The notes: generated by a model not told the origin, from the sequence alone. DNA of 64,000 nt from Mesorhizobium sp. (GCF_024509055.1 NZ_JANINM010000024.1:1-64000); one strand, 5' to 3'. Shown: positions 1-9,843, numbered from the stretch's first letter. Program-made: numbers and translations.

Positions 1-2
1 TG

Positions 3-935
3 GACATGTGGCTGCCGATGGAAGAGCGCTGGCCATGGCCGGAGGTCTTTCGCACTGGCAAGCCCAGCCTGATCGAAGACATCCGCAATGTCCCGGCCTT
101 TGCCTTGCGCGACCGCCTGCTGCCCATGGGCATCGTGACGGTTTTGCTGGTGCCGATGTTCGTTGCCGGCAGTCTTGAAGGCGCGATCGGCCTTCGCTTC
201 GTCGAGAAGCGTCAGTTCGGCGCAGAAGAGATCGATCTGGCCCAGGCGCTTGCCAACCAGGCCATGCTGATGATCCAGGTTGCCCGCCTGTCGGCGCAAA
301 GCCGCGAGACGGCGGTGATTGCCGAGCGCAACCGTATCGCGCGGGACATTCATGACACCCTTGCCCAGGGATTCACCGGCGTGATCGTTCAGCTGGAGGC
401 CGCCGAGGATGCGAACCAGCAGGGACTTCCGAGAGAAGCCGGCGAGCATCTCAACCGCGCGCGCAATCTCGCTCGCGAGAGCCTCAATGAGGCCCGTCGC
501 TCCGTCCAGGCGCTGCGCCCAGAGGCTCTGGACGCTAGCAATCTCAGTGGGGCGCTCGATACGTTGTTCGCCAAAATGACGGCAGGAACCGGACTGAAAG
601 CGCAATTCACCATGCTTGGCGCGCCGCGTCCGTTGCCGTCGGAATGGGAGGAGAATCTCTTTCACATCGGCCAGGAGATAATGACCAATAGCCTGCGCCA
701 TGCGCAGGCGACGCGCTTTACGGCGAAGCTGATATTTCTGCCGGAGGAGGTTTGCTTCGACCTGCACGATAATGGGCGCGGCTTCGATCCTTCGAGCAAG
801 AATGACGGATACGGCCTGCTCGGAATCAGGGAACGCGTTGAGGGAATGGGTGGAGGGCTGATCGTTCAAAGCTCTCAGGCAAGCGGCACTGCGGTGCGCA
901 TCACCTTGCCTTCGCAAGAGGCTCGACCATCATGA
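3..935 (+). CDS. NarL-type sensor histidine kinase, 5'-truncated by window edge
   Basis: C-terminal part of a two-component sensor kinase; the frame is open to the window edge, so the N-terminus is missing. A GAF-like segment (visible residues about 10-95) precedes a HisKA_3 dimerisation region with E-R-N-R-I-A-R-D-I-H-D, whose phospho-accepting His is about residue 116. The HATPase domain carries DNGRGFD and GLLGIRERV. It would autophosphorylate on His and pass phosphate to the response regulator that follows. The two genes overlap by ATGA (932-935), so they are translationally coupled. The ligand is unknown because the input domain is cut. Confidence 0.92.
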   Translation, partial: DMWLPMEERWPWPEVFRTGKPSLIEDIRNVPAFALRDRLLPMGIVTVLLVPMFVAGSLEGAIGLRFVEKRQFGAEEIDLAQALANQAMLMIQVARLSAQSRETAVIAERNRIARDIHDTLAQGFTGVIVQLEAAEDANQQGLPREAGEHLNRARNLARESLNEARRSVQALRPEALDASNLSGALDTLFAKMTAGTGLKAQFTMLGAPRPLPSEWEENLFHIGQEIMTNSLRHAQATRFTAKLIFLPEEVCFDLHDNGRGFDPSSKNDGYGLLGIRERVEGMGGGLIVQSSQASGTAVRITLPSQEARPS

Positions 936-1567
936 CCGATACGCCAGCTGGCCAGATTCGAGTGCTGATAGCCGACGATCATGTGACGGTGCGCGAAGGC
1001 TTGACGGCAATCGTTGGCCGTCAGCCGGACATGGTCGTGGTCGCCGAAGCCGCAACCGGTCGCGACGCGGCCGATCTCTGGCGGCAGCATCGCCCCGATG
1101 TCGTGCTGCTCGACCTGCGCATGCCCGTGCTCGACGGTGTCGGCGCCATGATAGAGATCCGCCAGATAGATCCTTCGGCGCGCATCGTCGTGCTGACCAC
1201 ATTCGACACCGACCATGAGATCTCGCGCGCCATCAAGGCCGGCGCGCGAGGCTACCTGATGAAGGATGCGCAGCGCGAGGATCTGCTCGACTGCATCCGT
1301 AGGGTGCATGCCGGCGAGACCTGCATCCCCTCGCTGCTGGTGGCAAAGCTCGCGGCCGCCGTCAGCAGTGAGGAACTGACCGGCCGCGAGATGCATGTGC
1401 TGACCCTGTTGGCGCAAGGCAAGGGCAACAAGGAGATCGGCCTTAGCCTGCATATCAGCGAGACTACGGTGAAGTCGCATCTGCGCAGCATCTTTACCAA
1501 GCTGAACGTTCTCAGTCGGACCGAGGCAATCGCCGTCGCCAGCCGCCGCGGTCTGGTCCAGCTCTGA
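932..1567 (+). CDS. NarL/FixJ-family response regulator
   Basis: Full-length 211-aa DNA-binding response regulator. The receiver domain (about 1-125) has the acidic pocket V-L-I-A-D-D-H and phospho-acceptor Asp near residue 61 (LLDLRMP). The C-terminal LuxR-type helix-turn-helix (about 148-205) reads LTGREMHVLTLLAQGKGNKE then SETTVKSHLRSI. Its start overlaps the kinase stop as ATGA, so the two form one operon and presumably one signalling pair. Targets are unknown; the next gene on this strand is a separate AraC regulator 120-175 bases away. Confidence 0.95.
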   Translation: MTDTPAGQIRVLIADDHVTVREGLTAIVGRQPDMVVVAEAATGRDAADLWRQHRPDVVLLDLRMPVLDGVGAMIEIRQIDPSARIVVLTTFDTDHEISRAIKAGARGYLMKDAQREDLLDCIRRVHAGETCIPSLLVAKLAAAVSSEELTGREMHVLTLLAQGKGNKEIGLSLHISETTVKSHLRSIFTKLNVLSRTEAIAVASRRGLVQL

Positions 1568-1742
1568 CGGCTTGCGACCGCCGGACACCGCACACCGCGC
1601 AAGTCGATCGTTCGAAGGAACGAGGCCACGCCAGTCCGTTAGGTGCATCTGAATTTCCTTCGCCTCATCAATTTCGCCAGCAACCTGCATGGCGCATCCT
1701 GTCGCCGCAGGGGCAGGATGCGTTACCCCTCGGGAGAAGCGG

Positions 1743-2648
1743 GTGACCGGTCGAGCGATTGATCGTTTCAATAAGGCGGCCGCGGGCCAGGCGGTGGTTC
1801 CCGACATTGCCGCTCTGCAAGAGAGCCGCGTGCGGTCGCTGACCGGGGTCACTGTCGAGATCGCCGACCTTCATGGACCCGGCCGGCATCCCGAGGATCT
1901 TCGGTCAAAAAAGCCGCGTCTGACCGCGATACTGGAGCAGATCGGCGGCCATGCGGAGATACTGCTCTCGCCGTATTGCCCGGCGAATTCCGGCGCCGCC
2001 GGGTTCCAGACAGCAAATCATCTCACCTTCGTTCCTGCCGACACACCTCTCTGGCAGGTTGCCCAACGGTTTCACTACATTCGCCGGGTGATCATCGACT
2101 TCGATCTTCCTGTGCTCGGGGCGTGCTTTGGCGACGCCTTCGACCTCGCGACGTGCTTCGCACCGCGCGTGATGTTCAGGGACAATCGCATCCTCACGCT
2201 TGCCGAGCTGCTCGCGGATGCCTGTTGCGGCGCCTATGCAGACAGCCGCGCCTACGGCGACAGTCTTGCACTCGCGATTTCCTACAACCTGTTTCGGACC
2301 AACAGGCCGCGCGAGAAACGGGGTGGGCTTGCGCCCGCGCAACTCGCCCGCGTGGTCGCGGTCATGGAACGGAGCCTGCCCAACGCCGTCGTCCTGAGCG
2401 ACCTCGCGGGGATGACCGGACTTTCCGAGGCCTATTTCAGCCGTGCCTTCAAGACGTCCACCGGCATGGCGCCGCATCGCTGGTATCTTGCCGCCAAGGT
2501 CCGGCGGGCGCAGGAGCTGCTTGTCAAAACAGGCGACGGCCTGGCAGCCGTGGCGCTTGCCAGCGGATTTGCCGACCAGAGCCATTTTTCGCGCGCTTTC
2601 CGCAAGATCACCGGCGTTTCGCCCGGCGCGTGGCGAAAGAACCACTGA
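1743..2648 (+). CDS. AraC-family transcriptional regulator
   Basis: The C-terminal AraC/XylS DNA-binding domain (last about 105 residues) has two helix-turn-helices: LSDLAGMTGLSEAYFSRAFK, and VALASGFADQSHFSRAFRK ending in GVSPGAWR. The N-terminal 190 residues match no ligand-binding fold I can name. I place the start at GTG 1743 because GGGAGAAG lies just upstream. An in-frame ATG at 1689 without a visible ribosome-binding site would add 18 residues. No partner gene is obvious: the two-component pair ends upstream and the downstream gene is convergent. Confidence 0.85.
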   Translation: MTGRAIDRFNKAAAGQAVVPDIAALQESRVRSLTGVTVEIADLHGPGRHPEDLRSKKPRLTAILEQIGGHAEILLSPYCPANSGAAGFQTANHLTFVPADTPLWQVAQRFHYIRRVIIDFDLPVLGACFGDAFDLATCFAPRVMFRDNRILTLAELLADACCGAYADSRAYGDSLALAISYNLFRTNRPREKRGGLAPAQLARVVAVMERSLPNAVVLSDLAGMTGLSEAYFSRAFKTSTGMAPHRWYLAAKVRRAQELLVKTGDGLAAVALASGFADQSHFSRAFRKITGVSPGAWRKNH

Positions 2649-2651
2649 AAA

Positions 2652-2674
2652 GGGCGGCGGTTTGGCCGCCGCCC
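2652..2674 (-). terminator. Intrinsic terminator of the fsr-like gene
   Basis: A perfect 9-bp stem (GGGCGGCGG / CCGCCGCCC, loop TTTGG) lies between convergent genes. Read on the minus strand it is followed by TTTT, so it fits termination of the exporter gene; on the plus strand no T-run follows. Confidence 0.75.
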
Positions 2675-2716
2675 TGAATGCTCCAACAGGCTCGTTCGCC
2701 GGTTCCAGTTATCCAG

Positions 2717-3946
2717 TCAGGCCTTCCTCGCTTCCCTCATGTTCGGCAGGAACACCGTCAGCAGGCCAAGGAACGGCAGGTAGGAGCAGATCTGGTAGAC
2801 GAAATCGATGCCTTTCATGTCGGCGATGACGCCGAGCACGGCGGCGGCGATGCCGCCCATGCCGAAGGCGAAGCCGAAGAAGATGCCGGCGATCATGCCG
2901 ACGCGGCCCGGTACCAGCTCCTGCGCGAAGACGACTATGTTGGAGAAGGCTGACGACAGGATCAGGCCGATCAGCACTGTCAGCACCATCGTCCATTCAA
3001 GGTTGGCGTAGGGCAGGGCGATCGTGAAAGGCAGCACGCCGACGATCGAGAACCAGATCATCGCCTTCTGTCCATAGCGGTCGCCGAACGGGCCGCCGAG
3101 CAGGATGCCCAGCGCCGAGGCGCCAAGGAACAGGAACAGCATCACCTGGCTCATCTGCACCGAAACGCCGAATTTATGGATGGCGTAGAAGGTGTAGTAG
3201 CTGGAGAGCGAGGCGATATAGGCGTTCTTGGTCAGCACCAGCAGCGTCAGCACGGCGAGCGCGCCCATCACCTTCTTGCGCGGGAAGGGCGAGACATGCG
3301 CGGCCTGCTTGCGGCTCGCCTGGGCGGCGCGCTGTCGGCTGTACCAGCCGCCGACGCGCCACAAGACGACGATGCCGATCAGCGAGCCGATGGTGAACCA
3401 GGAAATGCTGGTCTGGCCGAACGGCACGACGATGAAGGCGGCAAGCAGGGGGCCCATGGACTGACCGAAATTGCCGCCGACCTGGAACAGCGATTGCGCG
3501 AGGCCAAAGCGTCCGCCCGAGGCGAAGCGGGCGATGCGCGAGGATTCCGGATGGAAGACTGCGGAGCCGATGCCGATCAGCGAGGCGCCGATCAGCAGCA
3601 GCCAGTAGTGGCCGGCGTGAGCAAGCACCACCAGCCCGACCAGTGACGAGGCCATGCCCCAGGGCAGGGAATAGGGCATGGGTCGCTTATCGGTGACCAT
3701 GCCGATCACCGGCTGCAGCAGCGAGGCCGTCACCTGGAAAGTGAAGGTCAGGAGGCCGATCTGCCAGAAATCGAGGCCGTAATTGCTCTTGAGCAGTGGA
3801 TAGATCGCCGGCAGCAGCGACTGCATGATATCGTTGATGCCGTGGCAGAAGCTCACCGAAAGGATGACGGCGAAAGCCGTCGCTTGAGCCGAGGTGTTGC
3901 TTGCCGTCGCCGGCGCGGCGACGGAGGTGGCGGTCGTATCAGTCAA
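2717..3946 (-). CDS. fsr: MFS transporter, fosmidomycin-resistance (Fsr) type
   Basis: A 409-aa major-facilitator protein with about 12 hydrophobic segments and a poorly conserved N-terminal tail of about 24 residues. The stretches LSVSFCHGINDIMQSLLPAI and FQVTASLLQPVIG are typical of the Fsr family of proton-driven drug exporters. The start is a TTG at 3946 preceded at 7 bases by GGAG; there is no in-frame ATG nearby. It is divergent from an AraC regulator 111 bases away, which suggests local control. Family assignment is solid; the exported compound is inference. Confidence 0.88.
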   Translation of the reverse strand: MTDTTATSVAAPATASNTSAQATAFAVILSVSFCHGINDIMQSLLPAIYPLLKSNYGLDFWQIGLLTFTFQVTASLLQPVIGMVTDKRPMPYSLPWGMASSLVGLVVLAHAGHYWLLLIGASLIGIGSAVFHPESSRIARFASGGRFGLAQSLFQVGGNFGQSMGPLLAAFIVVPFGQTSISWFTIGSLIGIVVLWRVGGWYSRQRAAQASRKQAAHVSPFPRKKVMGALAVLTLLVLTKNAYIASLSSYYTFYAIHKFGVSVQMSQVMLFLFLGASALGILLGGPFGDRYGQKAMIWFSIVGVLPFTIALPYANLEWTMVLTVLIGLILSSAFSNIVVFAQELVPGRVGMIAGIFFGFAFGMGGIAAAVLGVIADMKGIDFVYQICSYLPFLGLLTVFLPNMREARKA

Positions 3947-4057
3947 GGCAATGCTCCGTGGTCTTTTTGGCGGCGAACCGCAGGCCGCCTTATAGGCTCA
4001 TTGCCAAGCGACTTCTTTCGTGGTTTGGTCCAATAGTTTCGCAAGTGGGCCACATCG

Positions 4058-4942
4058 ATGCCGCATGGCCGGGAAATCTTCAGGGGCAGCGCCGCCGATC
4101 TCGGCCGGTTGCATGAAAGCCGCTGGCAGTGGCTGGAGCAGGCGGTCGGCCCCGCGGTGGCGCTGCCGACCGAATATCCGGACGGCTATCATGTGCCGCG
4201 GCATCGCCACAGCCGCAGCCAGCTGCTGCATGCGCTGGTCGGCGTCGTTCTGGTGACGACCAAGCATGGCCGCTGGATGGTGCCCCCCGACCACGCCATG
4301 TGGATACCGGCCGGCACCGAGCATTCCGTCGAGATGCTGGGCGATGTCTCTATGCGCTCGGTCTATGTCATGCCGGATGCCATTGCCGGCCTGCCGGAAG
4401 GCCTGCGGGTCGTCGGCATCACGGAACTTATGCACAGCCTGATCGTGGAATCCGAGAAGCTTCCGCAAGGCGGCGAGCTCGAAGGGCGCGGCGGGCTGAT
4501 CATGGGGTTGCTGCTGCACGAGATCCCGAACCTGCCGGAGCGGCCGCTCGGCCTGCCTTTCCCGGGGGACGCAAAGCTGGCGGCACTTTGCCGGCGTTTC
4601 GTGGCCGCGCCTTCGCCGCACGCCACGATCGACGAATGGGCGGATGCTGCCGGCATGAGCCGGCGCTCCTTCACCCGCACCTTCCATCGCCAGACCGGGC
4701 TCTCGCTGTCGACATGGCGCCAGCAGGCTTGCCTGTTCGCGGCGCTGCCCAGGTTGGCCGACGGAGAGCCCATCACCAGGGTGGCGCTCGATCTCGGCTA
4801 CGACAGCGTGCCGGCCTTCATCACCATGTTCAAGCGCATGCTTGGTGCCTCGCCGCGCGACTACATGCGCGGCGCGCGCGAGGCAGGCGAGGGTGTAAGG
4901 CGCTCGAGCGCCCCGGTTCGCGTGGAGAACGCGGCGCCTTAA
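4058..4942 (+). CDS. AraC-family regulator with N-terminal cupin, probable regulator of the fsr-like exporter
   Basis: A 294-aa regulator. An N-terminal cupin (about 30-130) contains [15 protein letters not shown] and [12 protein letters not shown]. The C-terminal AraC domain has [19 protein letters not shown] and [20 protein letters not shown]. This architecture occurs in regulators that sit beside and control drug-efflux genes, such as E. coli NimR with NimT. The divergent exporter 111 bases away fits that role. Its stop codon overlaps the stop of the convergent prs gene in the four bases TTAA. Confidence 0.9.
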   Translation: MPHGREIFRGSAADLGRLHESRWQWLEQAVGPAVALPTEYPDGYHVPRHRHSRSQLLHALVGVVLVTTKHGRWMVPPDHAMWIPAGTEHSVEMLGDVSMRSVYVMPDAIAGLPEGLRVVGITELMHSLIVESEKLPQGGELEGRGGLIMGLLLHEIPNLPERPLGLPFPGDAKLAALCRRFVAAPSPHATIDEWADAAGMSRRSFTRTFHRQTGLSLSTWRQQACLFAALPRLADGEPITRVALDLGYDSVPAFITMFKRMLGASPRDYMRGAREAGEGVRRSSAPVRVENAAP

Positions 4943-5874
4943 TCGAACAGGCTGGAGACCGACTCTTCCGTCGCGGTGCGCGAGATTGCTTCGCCCAACA
5001 GGTCGGCGATCGAGATGACGCGGATGTTGGGCGCGTCGAGCACGCCCTGCGTCGGCTGGATGGAATCGGTGATCACCAGTTCCTGGAGCTTCGAGCCGCT
5101 GATGCGGGCGACAGCTCCGCCCGAGAGCACGCCATGGGTGATGTAGGCCGTGACGCTGGTGGCGCCGTTGGCGAGGAGCGCGTCGGCCGCGTTGCAGAGC
5201 GTGCCGCCGGAATCGACGATGTCGTCGATCAAGAGGCAGTCCTTGCCGGCGACCGCGCCGATGATGTTCATGACCTCGGATTCGCCGGGACGCTCGCGGC
5301 GCTTGTCGACGATGGCCAGTTGCGCGTCGAAGCGTTTCGCAAGCGCGCGCGCCCGCACCACGCCGCCGATGTCGGGCGACACCACGACGACGTTGCCGAG
5401 CTGCTTGTACTTCGCCTTCACGTCGCGGGCCATCACCGGCACCGAGAACAGATTGTCGGTCGGGATATCGAAGAAGCCCTGGATTTGGCCGGCGTGCAGG
5501 TCGAGCGTCAGCACACGGTCCGCCCCGGCACGGGTGATCATGTTGGCGACGAGCTTGGCCGAGATCGGCGTGCGGCCGGAGGCGCGACGGTCCTGCCTGG
5601 CATAGCCGAAATAGGGGATGACCGCCGTGATGCGCCGCGCCGATGAGCGCATGAAGGCGTCCATCATGATGAGCAGTTCCATCAGATGGTCGTTGGTCGG
5701 ATAAGAGGTCGACTGCAGGATGAAGACATCCTCGCCGCGCACGTTTTCCTGGATCTCGACGAAGATTTCCTGATCGGCGAAGCGCCTGACGCTGGCCTTC
5801 CCCAGCGGGATGTTCAGATAGCGAGCGACCGCCTCGGCCAGCACCCTGTTGGAATTGCCCGCGAAAAGCTTCAT
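4939..5874 (-). CDS. prs: Ribose-phosphate pyrophosphokinase
   Basis: PRPP synthetase, 311 aa, the usual bacterial length. It makes PRPP from ribose-5-phosphate and ATP for purine, pyrimidine, His, Trp and NAD synthesis in the cytosol. Signatures visible: [12 protein letters not shown] near residue 30, the catalytic flexible loop [10 protein letters not shown] (about 95-105), [14 protein letters not shown], and the PRPP-binding loop [18 protein letters not shown] (about 218-235). The upstream 198 bases to the next gene hold no other gene and should contain its promoter. Confidence 0.98.
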   Translation of the reverse strand: MKLFAGNSNRVLAEAVARYLNIPLGKASVRRFADQEIFVEIQENVRGEDVFILQSTSYPTNDHLMELLIMMDAFMRSSARRITAVIPYFGYARQDRRASGRTPISAKLVANMITRAGADRVLTLDLHAGQIQGFFDIPTDNLFSVPVMARDVKAKYKQLGNVVVVSPDIGGVVRARALAKRFDAQLAIVDKRRERPGESEVMNIIGAVAGKDCLLIDDIVDSGGTLCNAADALLANGATSVTAYITHGVLSGGAVARISGSKLQELVITDSIQPTQGVLDAPNIRVISIADLLGEAISRTATEESVSSLFD

Positions 5875-6072
5875 GCACCGTTCCTGGCGAAGGAGAGAGA
5901 GGCCGGAGAGACTCTCATGAGCCTTTTAAGCGGGCTTTTAGCGGCCCGTGCCGGTATTGCAAGCCTCCGTGATCGGGAATCCTTCAGCCGGGCGCAACAA
6001 AACGTCAACGGCATCGCAAGCCGGCAACAGTTCCGGACGGAAAGACCGCCACGCACATTCCTCGGAATCGCC

Positions 6073-6693
6073 CTAGCCCGCGCCGCCGCTGCCGAGCCAG
6101 GCGGCGAACTGGTCGATCGTCTGGTCCGCGATTGCCTGCATGGTCGCCGGCGCGACTGCCGGCCACCCTTCGCCGCTGCCGGTGGACGGTGATTTCTGCT
6201 GGCCGTTGATGCGGTGGAGGCGATTGCCCGAGGGGTCGTAGATATCCCAGACATAGATGACGGTGGTGTCCTTGCCCTCCGTCATCGTTGAAAAATAGCC
6301 CTTCAACACATGTGTCGCCGTCTGGTCGGTGCTGCCGACAAGCGTCAGGCCGCGCTGCTTGGCGCGCGTCTGCAATTCGGCGGTCAAGGGTGCCGCGGCT
6401 TCCACTGAGGCGCCGACGATCGGCGCCACCTGCAGCCGGGTCCTGGCAAGCGCGGCGATCTGGGCCGGCGTCGCGGGTGCCGAAGCTGCCGGCGCTGCCG
6501 GCGCCGCAATGGGAGCCGGCGAAGTCGTCGTCTGGGATGTGGCGGCCGACGTGGCCTGAGTAGCCGGCAAAGCCTGGGCCGAGCTCGCGGGCGGCTTGAC
6601 GGCGGAAGGATCGAGGACATCCTTGGCGTTTGTGCAGGCAGCGAGCAACAGCGCCGCAAGCAATGACACGGTCGTCACCCGCGATCGTCTCAT
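6073..6693 (-). CDS. Putative lipoprotein of unknown function
   Basis: A 206-aa secreted protein with a type II signal peptide: MRRSR, a hydrophobic run and lipobox LLAAC, giving Cys at about residue 20. A Pro/Ala/Thr-rich linker (about 30-80) follows, then a compact domain (about 80-206) containing GYFSTMTEGKDTTVIYVWDI. It is probably anchored in the outer or inner membrane facing the periplasm. I do not recognise the domain. The gene lies 54 bases downstream of the creatinase-like gene on the same strand, so cotranscription is possible. Confidence 0.85.
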   Translation of the reverse strand: MRRSRVTTVSLLAALLLAACTNAKDVLDPSAVKPPASSAQALPATQATSAATSQTTTSPAPIAAPAAPAASAPATPAQIAALARTRLQVAPIVGASVEAAAPLTAELQTRAKQRGLTLVGSTDQTATHVLKGYFSTMTEGKDTTVIYVWDIYDPSGNRLHRINGQQKSPSTGSGEGWPAVAPATMQAIADQTIDQFAAWLGSGGAG

Positions 6694-6747
6694 TTGCCCG
6701 AAACTCCCTAGTGGCGAACGCCCCCGCGTGAACCTGCCATTATGGAT

Positions 6748-7899
6748 TCACTGCACGATCAAGTCGAGATCATGGCGCGATAGCGGCTTCGGCGCCGACT
6801 CCGTCGTGAGGTAGGTGCGCCCGAGCGTCATAGCGGTCTCCGTTTCGGAGTCCATGATGATCATATGGGCGAACAGCGTCATGTTCGGCGCGATCGGCTC
6901 GGGATTGCCCTGATAGAACATCGGCATGTCCATCCAGGACGGCGTGAAACGGGCGCCGAGCGAATAGCCACAGGCATTCAGCCGGTGCTTGGTCAGATTG
7001 TGCGCCTCGAGCGTGCGGGCATGGGCGTCGAAGACGTCGCCGAAAGTATTGCCGGGCGTCATCGCCTTCTCAACCGCAAGCAATGCGGCGCGGGCAGCGT
7101 CGAACAGTTCCTGATGGCGCTTGGAGACTTTGCCCGTCAAAACGGTGCGCATCATGGCGGCGTGATAGTGGTGGAAGACGCCTGCCCATTCGAGCGTCAG
7201 CTGGTCGTTCTTGGTGAGCTTGCGGCGTCCGGCCTTGTAACGGCAGAGCAGGGCATCGGCGCCCGAGCCGATGATGAATTCGTTTGCCGGATAGTCGCCG
7301 CCTCCGGCAAAGACGGCGCCTTGCATGGCGGCGAGGATCAATCCCTCGTCGCCGCCCTGCTTGATCAGCGGCAAGGCCGCATCGAGCGCGTCGTCGGCAA
7401 GGCTTGCCGCCTTCTCCGCCTTGACGATCTCGGCCGGGCTCTTGAACAGGCGCAGTCGGCCGACGATGCCCGAAGCATCGGCGATCTGGCCGAAAGTCTG
7501 CAATTGCTCGTCGACGCGGCGGCCGTTGTAGGCAGTGAGCCCATGGGTGTCGTATTCGACGCCGATGCGGGCGCCGAGCAGATCGAGGTCGTTGAGCAGG
7601 TTGCGCAGGTCGACCGCCGGGTTGGCGCCGTTGCGATCGGTCCACAGCACGATGTTGTCGATGGTCGAAGTGTGGCGCGCCTGCCTGAGATCGGCCGAGC
7701 GGGTCAGCAGCACCATCGAGCCGTCGGCCTTCACCACCAGGCATTGGAAGAAGCAGAAGCCGAAGGTGTCGTAGCCGGTCAGCCAGTACATGCTTTCCTG
7801 CGCGAACAGGAGCACGGCGTCGAGCTTCTTTTCGGCCATCTCGATGAGCAGCCTGTCACGCCGCGCGTCGAATTCCGAACGTTCGAAATGCAGCGCCAT
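6748..7899 (-). CDS. Creatinase/aminopeptidase P-like protein (M24 family) lacking the metal ligands
   Basis: A 383-aa protein with the pita-bread fold of M24 enzymes: N-terminal creatinase domain (about 10-140, ESMYWLTGYDTFGFCFFQ) and catalytic-type domain (about 155-375). In aminopeptidase P the metal is held by two Asp, one His and two Glu. Here the first Asp is replaced by Glu (TLEWAG), the second by Ala (YHAAMMRT), and the His position reads GYSLG. That pattern is like creatinase and DoeA, which work without metal, so it is more likely a C-N hydrolase than a dipeptidase. The start overlaps the pgeF stop by one base (TAATG). Confidence 0.88.
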   Translation of the reverse strand: MALHFERSEFDARRDRLLIEMAEKKLDAVLLFAQESMYWLTGYDTFGFCFFQCLVVKADGSMVLLTRSADLRQARHTSTIDNIVLWTDRNGANPAVDLRNLLNDLDLLGARIGVEYDTHGLTAYNGRRVDEQLQTFGQIADASGIVGRLRLFKSPAEIVKAEKAASLADDALDAALPLIKQGGDEGLILAAMQGAVFAGGGDYPANEFIIGSGADALLCRYKAGRRKLTKNDQLTLEWAGVFHHYHAAMMRTVLTGKVSKRHQELFDAARAALLAVEKAMTPGNTFGDVFDAHARTLEAHNLTKHRLNACGYSLGARFTPSWMDMPMFYQGNPEPIAPNMTLFAHMIIMDSETETAMTLGRTYLTTESAPKPLSRHDLDLIVQ

Positions 7900-8687
7900 T
7901 ATTCTTTCTCCAACACGATTGCTGAAACCTGGCGCCCGTAATCCGCTTCCTTGCGGTGGGTTGTGCGCCGATAGGAATAGAAAAGGTCTTCTTCCGCGTA
8001 AGTGCAGCGGCCAAGGCCTTCGGCGGTCACGCCGGCCTTGCTGAGCCGGTCGACCGTATATTGGTTGAGGTCGAACATGGAATGCCCAGGGTTCACCGAT
8101 GGCTTGAAGTAGCGTTCGTTGCCGGCCTCGGCCTCGATAAAGCGGGCGACGAATTCCGGCCCGACCTCGTAATTGGCCGGGCCGATCGACGGGCCGAGCA
8201 CGGCGACGATGCGGTCGCGGCGGGCGCCGAGGCCTTCCATCGCGGCGATTGTGTTTTCGAGCACGCCGGTGAACGCGCCTTTCCAGCCAGCATGCGCGGC
8301 GCCGACGATGCGTGCTTCGGTGTCGGCGAATAAAACCGGTCCGCAGTCGGCGGTCGAGGCGCCGACGGCGATGCCCGGACGGTCGGTGACAATGGCGTCG
8401 GCCTTAGGCCGCGGGCCAGCGAACGGCTCCCTGGCGACGATGACATCCGGGGAATGAATCTGGTGAGCGGTGAGCAGATGAGTTGCCGGTACGCCCATCC
8501 AGTCGGCGACACGGCGCCGGTTTTCGGCCACCAGCGCCTGATCGTCATCGGAGCCGGCGCCGGTGTTGAGCCCCTGGTAGATGCCGCTGGAGACGCCGCC
8601 GATGCGGGTGAAATAGCCGTGGCGGATGCCTGGCATCTTCTCAAGGAGCGGTGAGCGTACTGGATCGGGCTTGGTCTGATTCAGCAT
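7899..8687 (-). CDS. pgeF: Peptidoglycan editing factor PgeF (laccase-domain protein)
   Basis: A 262-aa YfiH/DUF152 protein. E. coli PgeF removes wrongly placed L-Ser from peptidoglycan precursors; related proteins are also described as purine nucleosidases or polyphenol oxidases. The metal-site motifs are present: TAHQIHSPDVI (His), STADCGPVLFAD (Cys) and GAAHAGWKGAFTGV (His). It lies between midA (88 bases upstream) and the creatinase-like gene (1-base overlap), in the lgt-midA-pgeF order seen in many Rhizobiales. Confidence 0.95.
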   Translation of the reverse strand: MLNQTKPDPVRSPLLEKMPGIRHGYFTRIGGVSSGIYQGLNTGAGSDDDQALVAENRRRVADWMGVPATHLLTAHQIHSPDVIVAREPFAGPRPKADAIVTDRPGIAVGASTADCGPVLFADTEARIVGAAHAGWKGAFTGVLENTIAAMEGLGARRDRIVAVLGPSIGPANYEVGPEFVARFIEAEAGNERYFKPSVNPGHSMFDLNQYTVDRLSKAGVTAEGLGRCTYAEEDLFYSYRRTTHRKEADYGRQVSAIVLEKE

Positions 8688-8775
8688 GGTAGGGTTTGTC
8701 GACCGCGCAGGACGGTTTCGTCAAGGCGAAGTTGGGAGAAGGAACCGGACCAGCCTGCGATCGTGTCGAACGACA

Positions 8776-9843
8776 TCAGGTCTTTTTCGAAACGGACCGG
8801 ATCTTCAGGACCTTGAAAAGTTCGCCCATGGCATCAGGGCCGGCAAGACGTTCGACGGCATCGGAAATGGCTTGCCGTGTCGGGCCGTCGGCATTGGCGC
8901 CCAGGGAGCCGGCACGTTCGAGCAGGCCCAGGCCGAGCAGGAATTCGCCCTGGGTGGTCAGCTCCGTTTCGAGGCCATGCGCTTTGACGGCTGATGCGAG
9001 CGCGGCGAAATCGACATGGGCGGTGAGATCCGCTTCGCCGGGATTGGCCAGCACATTCTCGTGTTCGTGCTTGCGCAAGGCCTGCAACGTGTCGCCGATA
9101 CCCGGCCGCAGATGGCCGTAGTCGATGAACAGACCCGCCCCGCCTCGGGCAGCGATGGGACCGGCGATCGCCGACATCAAGGCGGTGCGCGCCGGCGCCA
9201 CCTCTGCGATCGCGCCTTGCGGCGCGTCGGTCGCGTCATCGGGCAGCAGTGCGGCTTCGACGGAGCCGGCACCGGCGAAGAACTGGAGGTTGTCGTCGTC
9301 GTCGAGCCCGACCATGCGTTCGCGCCAGTCCGCGCCGGCATGCACGAACTGCCGGATGGGCACTGCGTCGAACAGCTCATTGCCGACGATGAACAGCGGT
9401 CGGTTCGGCAGGGTGTCGATGGTCTGGTGCCAGTCCAGTCTTGCGCTCTGACTGCTGAGCGTTTGCTTTTGAATTTCGGCCAGGCGAGGGCTGGTTTCGA
9501 TCATCGCAAAAGACGCGCCAGCCGTCAGCGTGGGGTCGAGCCGCGACCATGTGCGCAGCATGTCCTTCATCAGCGTGCCGCGGCCGGGGCCGATCTCGGC
9601 AAAGGTCGAAGGCTGAGGCCGGCCGGAGTCGTTCCAGGCCTGGTAAAGCCAGACCGCAACGAGCTCGCCGAACATCTGGCTGATCTCCGGCGCGGTTATG
9701 AAATCGCCGGCCGCGCCAAAGGGTTCTCTGGTGGTGTAGTAGCCGTGCTCGGGATCGAACAGGCAAAGCGCCATGTATTCGCTGACCGGGATCGGCCCAA
9801 CCGCGCCGATCAGGCCGGCGATGCGGTCCTTCAGCCCGGTCAT
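8776..9843 (-). CDS. midA: Class I SAM-dependent methyltransferase, MidA/NDUFAF7 family
   Basis: A 355-aa arginine methyltransferase-like protein. Motif I for SAM binding is [17 protein letters not shown] (about residue 80-96). The family's N-terminal signature is clear: PISEYM-type segment, [33 protein letters not shown]. The eukaryotic homologue NDUFAF7 dimethylates an arginine of complex I subunit NDUFS2; a matching role for bacterial NuoD is inference. Its start overlaps the lgt stop (ATGA), so the two are coupled. Confidence 0.93.
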   Translation of the reverse strand: MTGLKDRIAGLIGAVGPIPVSEYMALCLFDPEHGYYTTREPFGAAGDFITAPEISQMFGELVAVWLYQAWNDSGRPQPSTFAEIGPGRGTLMKDMLRTWSRLDPTLTAGASFAMIETSPRLAEIQKQTLSSQSARLDWHQTIDTLPNRPLFIVGNELFDAVPIRQFVHAGADWRERMVGLDDDDNLQFFAGAGSVEAALLPDDATDAPQGAIAEVAPARTALMSAIAGPIAARGGAGLFIDYGHLRPGIGDTLQALRKHEHENVLANPGEADLTAHVDFAALASAVKAHGLETELTTQGEFLLGLGLLERAGSLGANADGPTRQAISDAVERLAGPDAMGELFKVLKIRSVSKKT

